The notes under the pieces: model-generated
The model's input: only the letters and a program-made list of their open reading frames with translations
Databases searched by the model: none
What the model was told of the DNA's origin: nothing
Program-made: the position numbers and the translations under genes
Assembly: GCA_016931935.1 (NCBI GenBank)
Contig: JAFGDW010000314.1
Span: 1-46,886 of the forward strand
DNA from: Candidatus Zhuqueibacterota bacterium
GTDB taxonomy: Bacteria; Zhuqueibacterota; Zhuqueibacteria; Thermofontimicrobiales; Thiofontviventaceae
Direction of reading: 5' to 3'
DNA length: 46,886 nt
In this document: positions 36,006-44,276 of the stretch, one piece after another
How the letters are laid out: every line of letters begins with the position of its first letter
Numbering within the stretch: position 1 is the first letter of the stretch

Positions 36006-37478
36006 ATGCTGGAAGAAATCGACTTAACCAAAAAACTCGATAAAATTGATTATAAAAAGATGATTGCCAATATGGAAATTCGGCTGGGACATGTGCAGCG
36101 TCAGATTGTGACTCAACGAATTCCGGTGATCATTGTGTTCGAAGGCTGGGACGCCGCCGGAAAAGGCACACTCATCAATCGGCTATTAATGGCGTTGGAC
36201 CCGCGCGGATTTACCGTGCATCCGACCAACCCACCCACCGAAGATGAACAGCTACGACCTTTTCTGTGGCGATTCTGGACGAAAACGCCAGCGTGCGGGC
36301 GAATGAGTATTTTTGACCGAAGCTGGTACGGACGCGTACTGGTGGAGCGTGTGGATAAATTAATTACGAAAACCCAGTGGAAGCAGTCTTATGAGGAGAT
36401 CAACAGCTTCGAGCGTCAACTTGCTGATGACGGGACGATCATTATTAAATTCTTTCTTCATATCAGCAAAAAGGAACAAAAACGCCGATTCGCGAAATTA
36501 ATGAACAATCCCGCGACTGCCTGGAAGGTCACGAAAATCGATTGGCAGCACCATCGGCAGTACAATCACTATGCGAAAGCTATCGATGCGATGCTCGAAA
36601 AAACTGATACCGAGCAGGTACCCTGGACGCTTGTGGAAGCCCATGATCGCCGTTACGCAACCATAAAAATTTTTGATACGGTAATCACAACAATCGAGCA
36701 GCACCTGGCTTCCAAAAAAGATGCTGATGTATCAAAAAATGTTGCCTTGCCGGAAATACGTCAGGATGCACCTTCATTACAATCGGTTGATCTGAGTCTA
36801 TCTCTGCAACGTGATGTATATAATGATGAGCTAAAGAAATATCAGGAACGGATTCGCGAATTGGAGCACGATGTTTATATTCGGCGTTTACCAGTAATAA
36901 TTGTGTTTCAGGGCTGGGATGCTGCCGGAAAAGGCGGCTGCATCAAACGGCTGGTGCAGGGCATGGACCCGCGCGGATACGAAGTGATAACGACTGCTGC
37001 ACCGAATGACGAAGAAAAGCAACATCATTATCTCTGGCGTTTCTGGCGCACGCTTCCCAAGGCCGGACACATTGCCATTTACGATCGCTCGTGGTATGGC
37101 CGTGTCATGGTGGAACGGGTAGAAGGCTTTTGTTCAGAGCAAGAGTGGAAACGGGCTTATGGTGAGATAAATGAAATGGAACAGCAAATAGCATCATCCG
37201 GTGCAGTGATCATAAAATTTTGGTTGCATATCGATCAGGATGAACAGTTGCGGCGATTTCAAGCCAGAGAAGAAACGCCTTACAAAAAATGGAAAATTAC
37301 TGAAGAAGATTGGCGCAATCGTGAAAAATGGGATCAATACGAGTTGGCGGTGAATGATATGCTAAAATACACGCATACGAAATACGCGCCCTGGAGCGTG
37401 ATTCCGGCCAATTGTAAATTAAATGCCCGGATACAGATTTTAAAAACGGTGATTCGGGCGATTGAAGCAAAATTATAA
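36006..37478 (+). CDS. pap: Tandem-domain PPK2 (polyphosphate:AMP phosphotransferase type)
   Basis: Uses polyphosphate as donor to phosphorylate nucleotides. The 490 residues contain two complete PPK2 domains in a row. Walker A is GWDAAGKG at 47-54 in the first and 303-310 in the second. Walker B-like DRSWYGRVLVERV and DRSWYGRVMVERV follow in each, as do lid-module sequences (KKEQKRRF, DEQLRRFQ). Two-domain (class II) members phosphorylate AMP to ADP, which fits this protein. Both Walker A lysines are present, so neither domain is obviously dead by that criterion. TGGTGAGG precedes the ATG. With Ppk1 this completes a make-and-use polyphosphate set within 10 kb. Confidence 0.94.
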   Translation: MLEEIDLTKKLDKIDYKKMIANMEIRLGHVQRQIVTQRIPVIIVFEGWDAAGKGTLINRLLMALDPRGFTVHPTNPPTEDEQLRPFLWRFWTKTPACGRMSIFDRSWYGRVLVERVDKLITKTQWKQSYEEINSFERQLADDGTIIIKFFLHISKKEQKRRFAKLMNNPATAWKVTKIDWQHHRQYNHYAKAIDAMLEKTDTEQVPWTLVEAHDRRYATIKIFDTVITTIEQHLASKKDADVSKNVALPEIRQDAPSLQSVDLSLSLQRDVYNDELKKYQERIRELEHDVYIRRLPVIIVFQGWDAAGKGGCIKRLVQGMDPRGYEVITTAAPNDEEKQHHYLWRFWRTLPKAGHIAIYDRSWYGRVMVERVEGFCSEQEWKRAYGEINEMEQQIASSGAVIIKFWLHIDQDEQLRRFQAREETPYKKWKITEEDWRNREKWDQYELAVNDMLKYTHTKYAPWSVIPANCKLNARIQILKTVIRAIEAKL

Positions 37479-37503
37479 ACATTTAAAATATGGAGGTGCA
37501 GTG

Positions 37504-38550
37504 ATGATGCGTACATTAATTTTAGTCAGGCATGGCAACGCCGAACCCGGCGATGCCGGCGTACCCGATTTCGAACGGGCATTGATAAAACCAGGCAAAC
37601 AAGCGTGCCGTGAAGTCGCAAAACGGCTACGCAAGCAAAAAATAAAAGCCAAACGCTGGATCACCAGTCCGGCTATTCGTGCATTGCAATCGGCTCGGCA
37701 ATTTGCTAAACAAATGAATTTCCCACGAAAATCCATTCAACTTGCGGCTACGATTTACAATGAAAATTCAGCAGATGGGCTGATGGAATTCCTGAAGCAA
37801 ATCGATGATAAAGTCCCTTCAGTGATGCTATTCGGGCACGATCCGGGCTTTACCGAGTTGGCTAAACAATTAATCCAGGGATTTAATGCGAGCATTCCCA
37901 CCTCCGGCGCGGTTGTACTCGAGTGGGATGGAAGCTGGGCGGATCTAAAGCCCCGTTGCGCACAACTTGTTTGCATGGCAATGCCGATGGATAAGGAGAG
38001 CCGTTCGCGGTACAGAAAATACTGGAGTGATGTAAGCGAATCGATGCAACAGCAAATGACCATCGTTGTAAAAAAAGCCGATCCTACAATCCAGTCAACG
38101 GTTGAAAATGCAATTCCTAAAATCTGTGATATTTTAATTGAGCAGCGATTAAAACAATCCACGAAATATATCTTGCGTAGTCAAAAAGAAATCGCTGCGG
38201 TGTTACAGGAAAAATCTGTTGAATCAATGAAAACGGAAGTGAAACCGGAGACGAAATCTGCGAGAGTTGCGAATAAATCCAACGCGAAACTGGTAACGAA
38301 ACCAGTAAGTACTGTTAAAAAATCCGGCACAGAACCGGTTGCTTCCGAAAAAAAAGCACCGAAAAAGACTAAAGCAGCTCGTAGTACGCCGTCTGTGAGT
38401 ACCGTTGTAGAGAAGCCAGTTAGTAAAACTCGTGTTGCACGAAAAGGGACAACATCAAAAATCAAAACAAATCCAACGGCAAGACCAGCAACACCGGTAC
38501 AACCAGAAAAGAGTGAACAGGTTAATTTACCTCCGGATTCGATAGAATAA
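37504..38550 (+). CDS. SixA-like phosphatase with long lysine-rich tail
   Basis: A 348-residue protein in two parts. Residues 1-160 are a SixA-type histidine phosphatase with catalytic Arg9-His10-Gly11 (LVRHGNAEPG), Arg in SPAIRALQSA and a second His in LFGHDPGFTELA. Residues 160-235 look helical. From about 235 to the end the sequence is low-complexity and rich in Lys, Ala, Thr, Ser, Pro and Val, resembling histone-H1-like tails. GGAGG at 37492-37496 supports the ATG at 37504. It starts 25 bases after the PPK2 gene and is probably co-transcribed with it. The basic tail could bind polyphosphate, DNA or another polyanion; the choice is open. Followed by a terminator. Confidence 0.82.
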   Translation: MMRTLILVRHGNAEPGDAGVPDFERALIKPGKQACREVAKRLRKQKIKAKRWITSPAIRALQSARQFAKQMNFPRKSIQLAATIYNENSADGLMEFLKQIDDKVPSVMLFGHDPGFTELAKQLIQGFNASIPTSGAVVLEWDGSWADLKPRCAQLVCMAMPMDKESRSRYRKYWSDVSESMQQQMTIVVKKADPTIQSTVENAIPKICDILIEQRLKQSTKYILRSQKEIAAVLQEKSVESMKTEVKPETKSARVANKSNAKLVTKPVSTVKKSGTEPVASEKKAPKKTKAARSTPSVSTVVEKPVSKTRVARKGTTSKIKTNPTARPATPVQPEKSEQVNLPPDSIE

Positions 38551-38560
38551 AAGAAAATCC

Positions 38561-38596
38561 AGGCAGCTAATATATAAGTATTGGCTGCCTTTAAAT
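38561..38596 (+). terminator. Terminator after the SixA-like gene
   Basis: AGGCAGCTAAT at 38561-38571 pairs with ATTGGCTGCCT at 38580-38590 with one T-G wobble, loop of eight, followed by TTTAAATTATT, a weak T-tract. Confidence 0.7.
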
Positions 38597-38730
38597 TATT
38601 CCGCGCTTATATTGCGTCATTTTTATACTCCACACTATATCCAGCTTCACCAATTCTATAAAAAACCACTTGGATTTCTGGCGATATATACGTATCTTGT
38701 CGTGACCAATAACTTATACAGGAGTATAAA

Positions 38731-39759
38731 ATGAAAAAGATGGTATTCGTCCTGTCGGTGGCATTGTTGATCGCCTCGTGCGCCCAGGACAAAAACGATT
38801 TACCAACCCTGAAGCCCGATGAACCCGCCTACAAACTGGCAAAAGAACTGGCAGCAGACGCTCCGTTCATTGATCCGGATTCAGACACGGTAATCGTTAA
38901 AACAAACTCGTTCATAGTGACTGCAAATCAAACAATGAAAAAAATTTATGACACACGCGGCAATGCAACAGATCGTTTGAAAGGGATGTCTGCGGACAGG
39001 TTAAAAAATATTTTTATACAATCAGCACAACAATTAACCGAGGAACAATTGTTATTGCAAGCAGCTAAAAAGGCCGGGATCAAAATTCCTCAAGCTGAAA
39101 TGGATAGCTTGATGCAAGCCCAGTTTGCCCATGCTGGCGGCGAAGATAAATTTAAAGCCCGGCTTACAGAAAATGGTGTTGATTTTGAAAATGTAAAACA
39201 GAGTTTTATCAATGCAATGAATATCCAACGATATTTGGATGATGTGGCTATTGCTGATTATTTGAAGATTACCGACGAAGATTTACAACAAGCGTACGAT
39301 AATAACAAAACCGCGTCGGTTCAACATATTTTAATGATGACGCAGGGCAAGAGCGACGAAGAGAAACAAAAAATTCATGCAAAAATGGAAAATGTATTAA
39401 AACAAGCCAAACGCGGTGTTGATTTCGGAGAGCTTGCTAAAAAAAATTCTGAAGATCCCGGCTCTAAAGATAAAGGTGGTTTGTACGAGAATTTTCATCC
39501 GGGCGAAATGGTAAAACCGTTTGAAGACGCATCGTTTAGTGTGCCAATCGGTGAGATCAGTGACATTGTCGAAACCAGGTATGGTTATCACATTATTAAA
39601 GTTGTCGATCGCAAAGTGGAAACACGTCCGATGGAGGAAATTCGTGGTGAACTTGAAGCATTGGCATTGAAAGAAAAGAACAAAACCAAAAATGTTGCTT
39701 ATGGCAAACATGTAGAGGAGCTACGCAATCAAGCTGGTTTTGAGATTGTATTAAAATAA
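38731..39759 (+). CDS. Parvulin-type peptidyl-prolyl isomerase lipoprotein
   Basis: A 342-residue periplasmic folding factor of the PpiC/SurA/PrsA group. The signal peptide ends in a lipobox, LIASC with Cys17 lipidated. An N-terminal SurA-like helical region (about 60-190) is followed by one parvulin domain (about 195-292; QHILMM start, then FGELAKKNSEDPGSKDKGG, and GYHIIKVVDRK end). The helical C-terminus completes a chaperone fold. It probably helps outer-membrane or exported proteins to fold. TACAGGAG precedes the ATG; a terminator follows, so it is a single-gene unit. Confidence 0.93.
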   Translation: MKKMVFVLSVALLIASCAQDKNDLPTLKPDEPAYKLAKELAADAPFIDPDSDTVIVKTNSFIVTANQTMKKIYDTRGNATDRLKGMSADRLKNIFIQSAQQLTEEQLLLQAAKKAGIKIPQAEMDSLMQAQFAHAGGEDKFKARLTENGVDFENVKQSFINAMNIQRYLDDVAIADYLKITDEDLQQAYDNNKTASVQHILMMTQGKSDEEKQKIHAKMENVLKQAKRGVDFGELAKKNSEDPGSKDKGGLYENFHPGEMVKPFEDASFSVPIGEISDIVETRYGYHIIKVVDRKVETRPMEEIRGELEALALKEKNKTKNVAYGKHVEELRNQAGFEIVLK

Positions 39760-39808
39760 GCGATCGGCTTTCAGTCATGGTAAGAAAGACTCTTAAACTT
39801 TATAAATA

Positions 39809-39837
39809 TGCCCGCTCAGTAGAGTGGGCATTTTTTT
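39809..39837 (+). terminator. Terminator after the parvulin gene
   Basis: TGCCCGCTC at 39809-39817 pairs with GAGTGGGCA at 39822-39830 (one G-T wobble), loop AGTA, then seven Ts. The minus-strand genes that follow end just downstream. Confidence 0.9.
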
Positions 39838-39927
39838 GTATGGATTGTTGTAACGGTGGATTTTAATCAGAATTGCGCAGATTGATCGATTATTTCTTCT
39901 TTGTCCATTCTCCCTTATTTCTTTATT

Positions 39928-40140
39928 TCAATACTCCCGAAAATCTTCAAGATTGAATTTATTGGGCTTCGGTTTCCTGGCTGCTACTTTTATTTGTAGC
40001 ACAAGCAAAAGCGATGCAACCGGACCAATCACAAGTGAAAGTAAACCCCATAGTAAGCCCCGCCGGCCTTTGCATTGGGCCAATCCGGCATTGAGAAGCG
40101 CCAGTGTTAACCAGGCAATAATTAATACAATCGTATTCAA
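39928..40140 (-). CDS. Small two-helix membrane protein
   Basis: A 70-residue hypothetical protein with two hydrophobic segments (about 3-20 and 27-50) joined by a basic turn (CKGRRG) and a charged C-terminus (ARKPKPNKF). It begins nine bases after the stop of the minus-strand lipoprotein gene, which makes it a likely second gene of that operon. No family recognised. Small size and hydrophobic bias alone would not prove coding; the operon spacing is the best support. Confidence 0.6.
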   Translation of the reverse strand: MNTIVLIIAWLTLALLNAGLAQCKGRRGLLWGLLSLVIGPVASLLLVLQIKVAARKPKPNKFNLEDFREY

Positions 40141-40149
40141 GCCAATATC

Positions 40150-40590
40150 CTATTTTCTGTTGACGATCAGGATCGCAGTGTAATCAGCATCTGTGTACGT
40201 TGAATCCGAATGCGGATAGGGGAGCAAATCTGTCAATGAAACAGAATAATCCGCGATCGTCGTATCTTTGGGTTCTAGTGTCGTGTTCAGACTGAAATGT
40301 GTCAAATGGAATGAATGCTGGAGCAGAAATTTCAATTTAGCATTGCCCTCCCAAACGCAATTCACGTTAATCGGACATCGGCTGTCTTCCAGAACCCGTG
40401 TGAACGTAATTGAAACATTCTCGGTCTCATGCCGCGCGAGTTTTCCGAATGGCAATTCAAATGGCTGTCCGAAAGTAAAGGCCCGGGTGACAGGCTGATC
40501 AGGATTATCGTGAAACAAGATCGCAAGCCGCTCGCATGCCATTAATGATGCAAGGAGCAATACAATTATCAGAAAAGGTGATTTTTTCAT
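40150..40590 (-). CDS. Putative lipoprotein of unknown function
   Basis: A 146-residue exported protein with a lipoprotein signal: hydrophobic LIIVLLLASLMA then Cys19 as the probable lipidated residue. The mature part is beta-rich and contains SRCPINVNCVWEGNA around 90-105, a two-Cys block seen in small secreted proteins of Bacteroidota-like genomes, with the cysteines able to form a disulfide. Function unknown. It is the first gene of a two-gene minus-strand unit with the small membrane protein. Confidence 0.78.
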   Translation of the reverse strand: MKKSPFLIIVLLLASLMACERLAILFHDNPDQPVTRAFTFGQPFELPFGKLARHETENVSITFTRVLEDSRCPINVNCVWEGNAKLKFLLQHSFHLTHFSLNTTLEPKDTTIADYSVSLTDLLPYPHSDSTYTDADYTAILIVNRK

Positions 40591-41003
40591 TGTGTTTACT
40601 CCGTTCTTTTTTGAGATTAGAACGACGATAGCTAGCTAACATGTTTGTTATAATATACACGTCATTTCATCCAAAATCAATCATGTTTTCTGTAATTATG
40701 AGTGGACGGCTCGTACGGCTTATTGGTAGCTGATATCAATCAATGGAGCAGGGGGCTATAAGATTGGGAGACAAGGTGACAAGGAGATGGGGTGAATAAT
40801 AAATTTGCTTTTTCTCCGTTTCACCCTGTCTCCCACTTATGAAAACGGATGTTTCCGTGTTATCGTTGATTCGTAATCAAACTGACATCAAACACCTGTG
40901 AACGCTTACCTTATTTACCCCAAAACCTATCGATTTTTCCGCATTTTACATGGCTTGAGAGTATATGTTTGTAATGCTAACAAGGGAGTCGTACGTCGAG
41001 CGA
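40591..41003. repeat. Gene-free spacer with an inverted pair of octamer arrays
   Basis: This spacer divides the minus-strand lipoprotein genes from the exopolysaccharide locus. At 40766-40797 four 8-base units follow each other: GGGAGACA, AGGTGACA, AGGAGATG, GGGTGAAT. At 40812-40834 the reverse-complement version occurs (ending CACCCTGTCTCCC). The two arms can fold into an imperfect hairpin of about 23 pairs. The remainder is AT-rich and must contain the promoter of the export gene, but I cannot single one out. Confidence 0.6.
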
Positions 41004-41681
41004 ATGATAAAACGTGTCATTTTTTATAGTTGGTTATTTGTTTTTGGAACATTGCCACTTCATGCCACACAAGAAAACGATCCGCCACTATATCGGGTCG
41101 GACCGGGTGATGTGCTTGAAATCAAGTTCTTTGATAATCAAAGATTTGATCGCGAAGTGATGGTACGACCGGATGGTCGAATTACACTTGAAAAAGTTGG
41201 TGATGTATTGGTCGCCGGTAAAACAACAACAGAGGTGGATTCGATTGTTACCGAGCAGTACCGTCCGATGTTGAAATTACCGGATGTTACTATTTTCATA
41301 AAGTACGCCAGTCATCAAAAAATTTATGTTAGCGGTTTGGTGAATGCCCCTGGTGGATTTCCGATTGAAAAAAATCTTTCAATCATGCATGCTATTACGC
41401 TGGCTGGTGGTAGCAAACGTGGCGCAAATTTAAAATCAGTAATTTTGATTCGTCAACAGGCGAATGGCAAAATGGCAGCGCAGCGTGTAAATGTCAAAAA
41501 AATGTTTGCCGGAAAAGACACGTTGGAATCAGTTATGTTACAGGCGCTGGATGTTGTTTATGTACCGCGGTCGTTTATCGGAAATATTGATGCTTTCATC
41601 GATCAATGTTACCAAATCATTTTGCCGCCAATGGATGTTTTCTGGCGGATGTGGTATCTTGAGCAGATAACAAAGGAATAG
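41004..41681 (+). CDS. Polysaccharide export protein (Wza/GumB type)
   Basis: A periplasmic or outer-membrane component of the capsule or exopolysaccharide exporter. From 41004 the protein has 225 residues with a signal peptide (MIKRVIFYSWLFVFG, cleavage probably after LHA). The Poly_export domain (YRVGPGDVLEIKFFDN to about residue 110) is followed by an SLBB domain (KIYVSGLVNAPGGFPIEKN). There is no lipobox Cys and no C-terminal amphipathic barrel helix as in Wza, so it is a short GumB-like form. Upstream in-frame ATGs at 40965 and 40974 are possible, but they would put a charged stretch before the signal. First gene of the exopolysaccharide locus. Confidence 0.9.
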   Translation: MIKRVIFYSWLFVFGTLPLHATQENDPPLYRVGPGDVLEIKFFDNQRFDREVMVRPDGRITLEKVGDVLVAGKTTTEVDSIVTEQYRPMLKLPDVTIFIKYASHQKIYVSGLVNAPGGFPIEKNLSIMHAITLAGGSKRGANLKSVILIRQQANGKMAAQRVNVKKMFAGKDTLESVMLQALDVVYVPRSFIGNIDAFIDQCYQIILPPMDVFWRMWYLEQITKE

Positions 41682-41855
41682 ACAACGGTGGCGAGCATAG
41701 CATAAGGCATATCCCATAGTTGTGTGAGTTGCACAATATTTTTTTTTGCCATGAGCTATGCTCTCTGTCCGTTGGGAATAATTTGGGTCGATCTGTACAT
41801 TTAACACTGAACTCAACACGCTTTGAATGCTTTCAAATAAACACGATGTTGCATT

Positions 41856-43202
41856 ATGCATAAACAGCAATTTCAAATAAAACGTGCTATTCATATCCTG
41901 TTCCGGCGTAAAATGATCATTATATCGTTGTTCATTTCTGTTGTGTTGACAGTAACGATTGGCAGTTTTTTGATGGCGCCGACCTATCAGGCGGCATCAA
42001 AAGTTTTGATTATGAGGGATTCGGAAACGGAAAAGGCGCTGCTATTTCGCATTAATCCGGGATATACGCAGGACACCAATTATATTATTAATTCGGAAGT
42101 GGAGATCATTCGCAGCCGTCCAATTGCCGAGCGCGTCATTAAACAGCTCGGTCTGGATATGAAAGTCGAACTTCTCCTGGGCAAATTAGATGTACATCGG
42201 CTACGGGACGCGAATGTCATCAACATCAGTTTTGAGACTGACCACCCTGCGCAATGCGCCCAGGTGGTGAACAGCGTGGTCAAAAATTATGTGGAATACC
42301 GTGCCGAGCTGTTCCGTGATTCCGACGCGTATGAGTTTTTCAGTAATCAAATAGCCGTGGCGGACAGCCAGTTGAGCAAGCTTGAACGACGCCAGGCTTC
42401 CTATCAACAGGAAAAAAACATACTCTCGCCAGTGCAACAAAACCAGATATTATTGAACAAACTGGCGGCATACGAACAGGAATTGACGAAAGCCCGCACA
42501 GAGCGCATTACCCGCAATACGCGGCTGGAAATGATTCAAAATTTATTGAGTAATGGCGATTCGCTCAGCATTATTCCTTCGACTGAAATTAGCGATAGCC
42601 CGAGCCAGAAAGATTACCTGTCGCGACTCAAGGGCGAATTACTCAGTTTGGAGATGGAACACAGTCGCTTACTGGAAATTTACAATCCGGATTATGATGA
42701 AGTTGTGAAAATTGAAAAGCAAATCACTGCAGCCCGTGAACAGATTCATCAGGAGGTCGATGCCATTATCACACAGGAGCGGACTGCCATCGATGCGCTA
42801 AAAGCTCGTGAAGATGTGCTTAACACCAGCATTGCGGGAATTCATCAGCAGGTGCGGCAGCGGTCGGAGCAGGAATATCAATATGCATCCATCACCCGCG
42901 GTATTGATGACAATCGGGAAGTCTATTCAATGCTGCTCAAACAACGGGAAGAGGCGCGCATTTCGTTGGCCAAGATGGATAATCTTGTCAAAGTCCGGGT
43001 CGTTAGTCCGGCAATCGTACCGGATCGTCCGGTCAAACCCAAAAAGAAGCTGAACGTGTTGCTGTCGTTGTTTTTCGGGTTGGCAGCCGGCCTTTCAGCA
43101 GCGTTCGTGGTCGATTACTTCGATCGCACCCTATCAAATGTTGAAGATGTGGAACAGTATTTGGACCTGCCTGTCTTAACTTCTATCCCGCATCAGCGGT
43201 AG
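41856..43202 (+). CDS. Polysaccharide chain-length determinant (Wzz/GumC type)
   Basis: An inner-membrane copolymerase protein of 448 residues. Two membrane segments flank a long periplasmic part: TM1 at about 20-43 and TM2 at about 402-424 after the proline-rich PDRPVKPKKK. In between, the Wzz domain (PTYQAASKVLIMRD start) leads to a coiled-coil stretch (about 160-370, rich in Glu, Gln, Leu and Arg). It controls polymer length together with the exporter and the ATPase encoded next. The ATPase is separate here, not fused as in Wzc. The ATG follows a spacer of 174 bases without a clear terminator, so it may share the transcript of the export gene. Confidence 0.92.
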   Translation: MHKQQFQIKRAIHILFRRKMIIISLFISVVLTVTIGSFLMAPTYQAASKVLIMRDSETEKALLFRINPGYTQDTNYIINSEVEIIRSRPIAERVIKQLGLDMKVELLLGKLDVHRLRDANVINISFETDHPAQCAQVVNSVVKNYVEYRAELFRDSDAYEFFSNQIAVADSQLSKLERRQASYQQEKNILSPVQQNQILLNKLAAYEQELTKARTERITRNTRLEMIQNLLSNGDSLSIIPSTEISDSPSQKDYLSRLKGELLSLEMEHSRLLEIYNPDYDEVVKIEKQITAAREQIHQEVDAIITQERTAIDALKAREDVLNTSIAGIHQQVRQRSEQEYQYASITRGIDDNREVYSMLLKQREEARISLAKMDNLVKVRVVSPAIVPDRPVKPKKKLNVLLSLFFGLAAGLSAAFVVDYFDRTLSNVEDVEQYLDLPVLTSIPHQR

Positions 43203-43232
43203 CAGGTTGCATGATAAGACGGAACTAAAATT

Positions 43233-44018
43233 ATGACGGGGATACCCGAAACTCGATCGCTGAAAAAGTGGGGGGTAAGCAATCGAAGTGTTGTATCATC
43301 GGAATCGAATCTGCTTGCACCAATTGACATCCGGGCCCCGATTCCTTTCCAACTGGAACTACAGCAGTTGTATGAGCACATCGAGTTGAAACTGGAACAT
43401 GTGTCGCAAAAGGTGATTGTCATTACCAGCGCCACACATGGTGAGGGAAATTCAACCATTGCGGCGTATTATGCGCTGTTGTTGTACCGACGGGGAAATG
43501 GACATGCACCTGTCCTCGAACATTCCCATTTGCCGGCAAACATCAATGTGAATCGCGTATTGCTGATTGACGCTAATTTTCGGCGTCCGGCAATTCACCG
43601 GTTGTTTAATATTCGGAATGATGTTGGCTTTGCGGAAATTTTGCAACACAAAGTCGATATGGCAAAATCGATTGACACGCGTCAGGAAACAAAACTGACG
43701 ATTGTTACTGCCGGGAGTGCCACAAATGGTGTGCAGGACTTTCTCAAACAAAATTCGCTAAGCAATTACATTCGCACATTCAAGCAGTATTACAATTATA
43801 TCGTTGTCGATGCCGCGCCGGTGTTGCCCTACTGGGATGCCCTGTCAGTTGGCCGCATTTGTGATGGCGTGGTGCTAAATATTCGCGCCGAACAGACTAA
43901 ACGGGATGTGGTTTTGCGCGCTAAAACCAAACTAGAAGAAGCACGCATTCCGATATTGGGTACGGTGTTGAATCAACGCAAGTATCATATTCCAAAGTTT
44001 ATTTATGACAGGATTTGA
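43233..44018 (+). CDS. CpsD/CapB-like ATPase with altered Walker A
   Basis: The cytoplasmic partner of the Wzz-type protein, normally a bacterial tyrosine kinase. The 261 residues contain a Walker A region THGEGNST at 68-75, where the essential Lys of GEGKST is Asn73 (codon AAT). Walker A' is VLLIDANFRRP at 109-119 and Walker B is YIVVDAAPV at 189-197. An insert of about 20 residues (GNGHAPVLEHSHLPANINV) sits after Walker A. The C-terminus lacks a tyrosine cluster and has only Tyr251 and Tyr258. Loss of the Lys suggests weak or absent ATP hydrolysis; the protein may act as a structural adaptor. It starts 30 bases after the chain-length gene. Confidence 0.88.
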   Translation: MTGIPETRSLKKWGVSNRSVVSSESNLLAPIDIRAPIPFQLELQQLYEHIELKLEHVSQKVIVITSATHGEGNSTIAAYYALLLYRRGNGHAPVLEHSHLPANINVNRVLLIDANFRRPAIHRLFNIRNDVGFAEILQHKVDMAKSIDTRQETKLTIVTAGSATNGVQDFLKQNSLSNYIRTFKQYYNYIVVDAAPVLPYWDALSVGRICDGVVLNIRAEQTKRDVVLRAKTKLEEARIPILGTVLNQRKYHIPKFIYDRI

Positions 44019-44020
44019 AT

Positions 44021-44258
44021 GTGAGACGGCAGACGTGAGAAATTTTAGTGAATTGTGAAAAGTAAATAGTGAGCAGTAAACGAATAGGGATTAACAGGCA
44101 GCGGGAAATGGAAATGGTGGACATCTGTTGTTGCATCGCGGTCCCGAAATCTGTTGAGAATTATTATACTAATGGCATCAGTCTGAATACACAAAACTAA
44201 TAAAATATCTGAAATTAAAAAAAAGCTGAAAGCTGATAGCTGAATGCTGATCGCTTAA
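44021..44258. repeat. Three successive heptamer arrays between two exopolysaccharide genes
   Basis: The 258-base spacer between the CpsD-like and sugar transferase genes is built largely of 7-bp periodic repeats. 44021-44041: GTGAGAC, GGCAGAC, GTGAGAA. 44047-44081: AGTGAAT, TGTGAAA, AGTAAAT, AGTGAGC, AGTAAAC. 44224-44258: AGCTGAA, AGCTGAT, AGCTGAA, TGCTGAT, CGCTTAA. Each array is a different consensus but holds the same period. No gene, terminator or promoter is evident between them. Confidence 0.75.
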
Positions 44259-44276
44259 AAAATATCGGGAACACAC

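Noticed and set aside
44021..44258. CRISPR array
   Set aside because: The repeats are 7 bases long without spacers and no cas gene is present; they are micro-repeat arrays.
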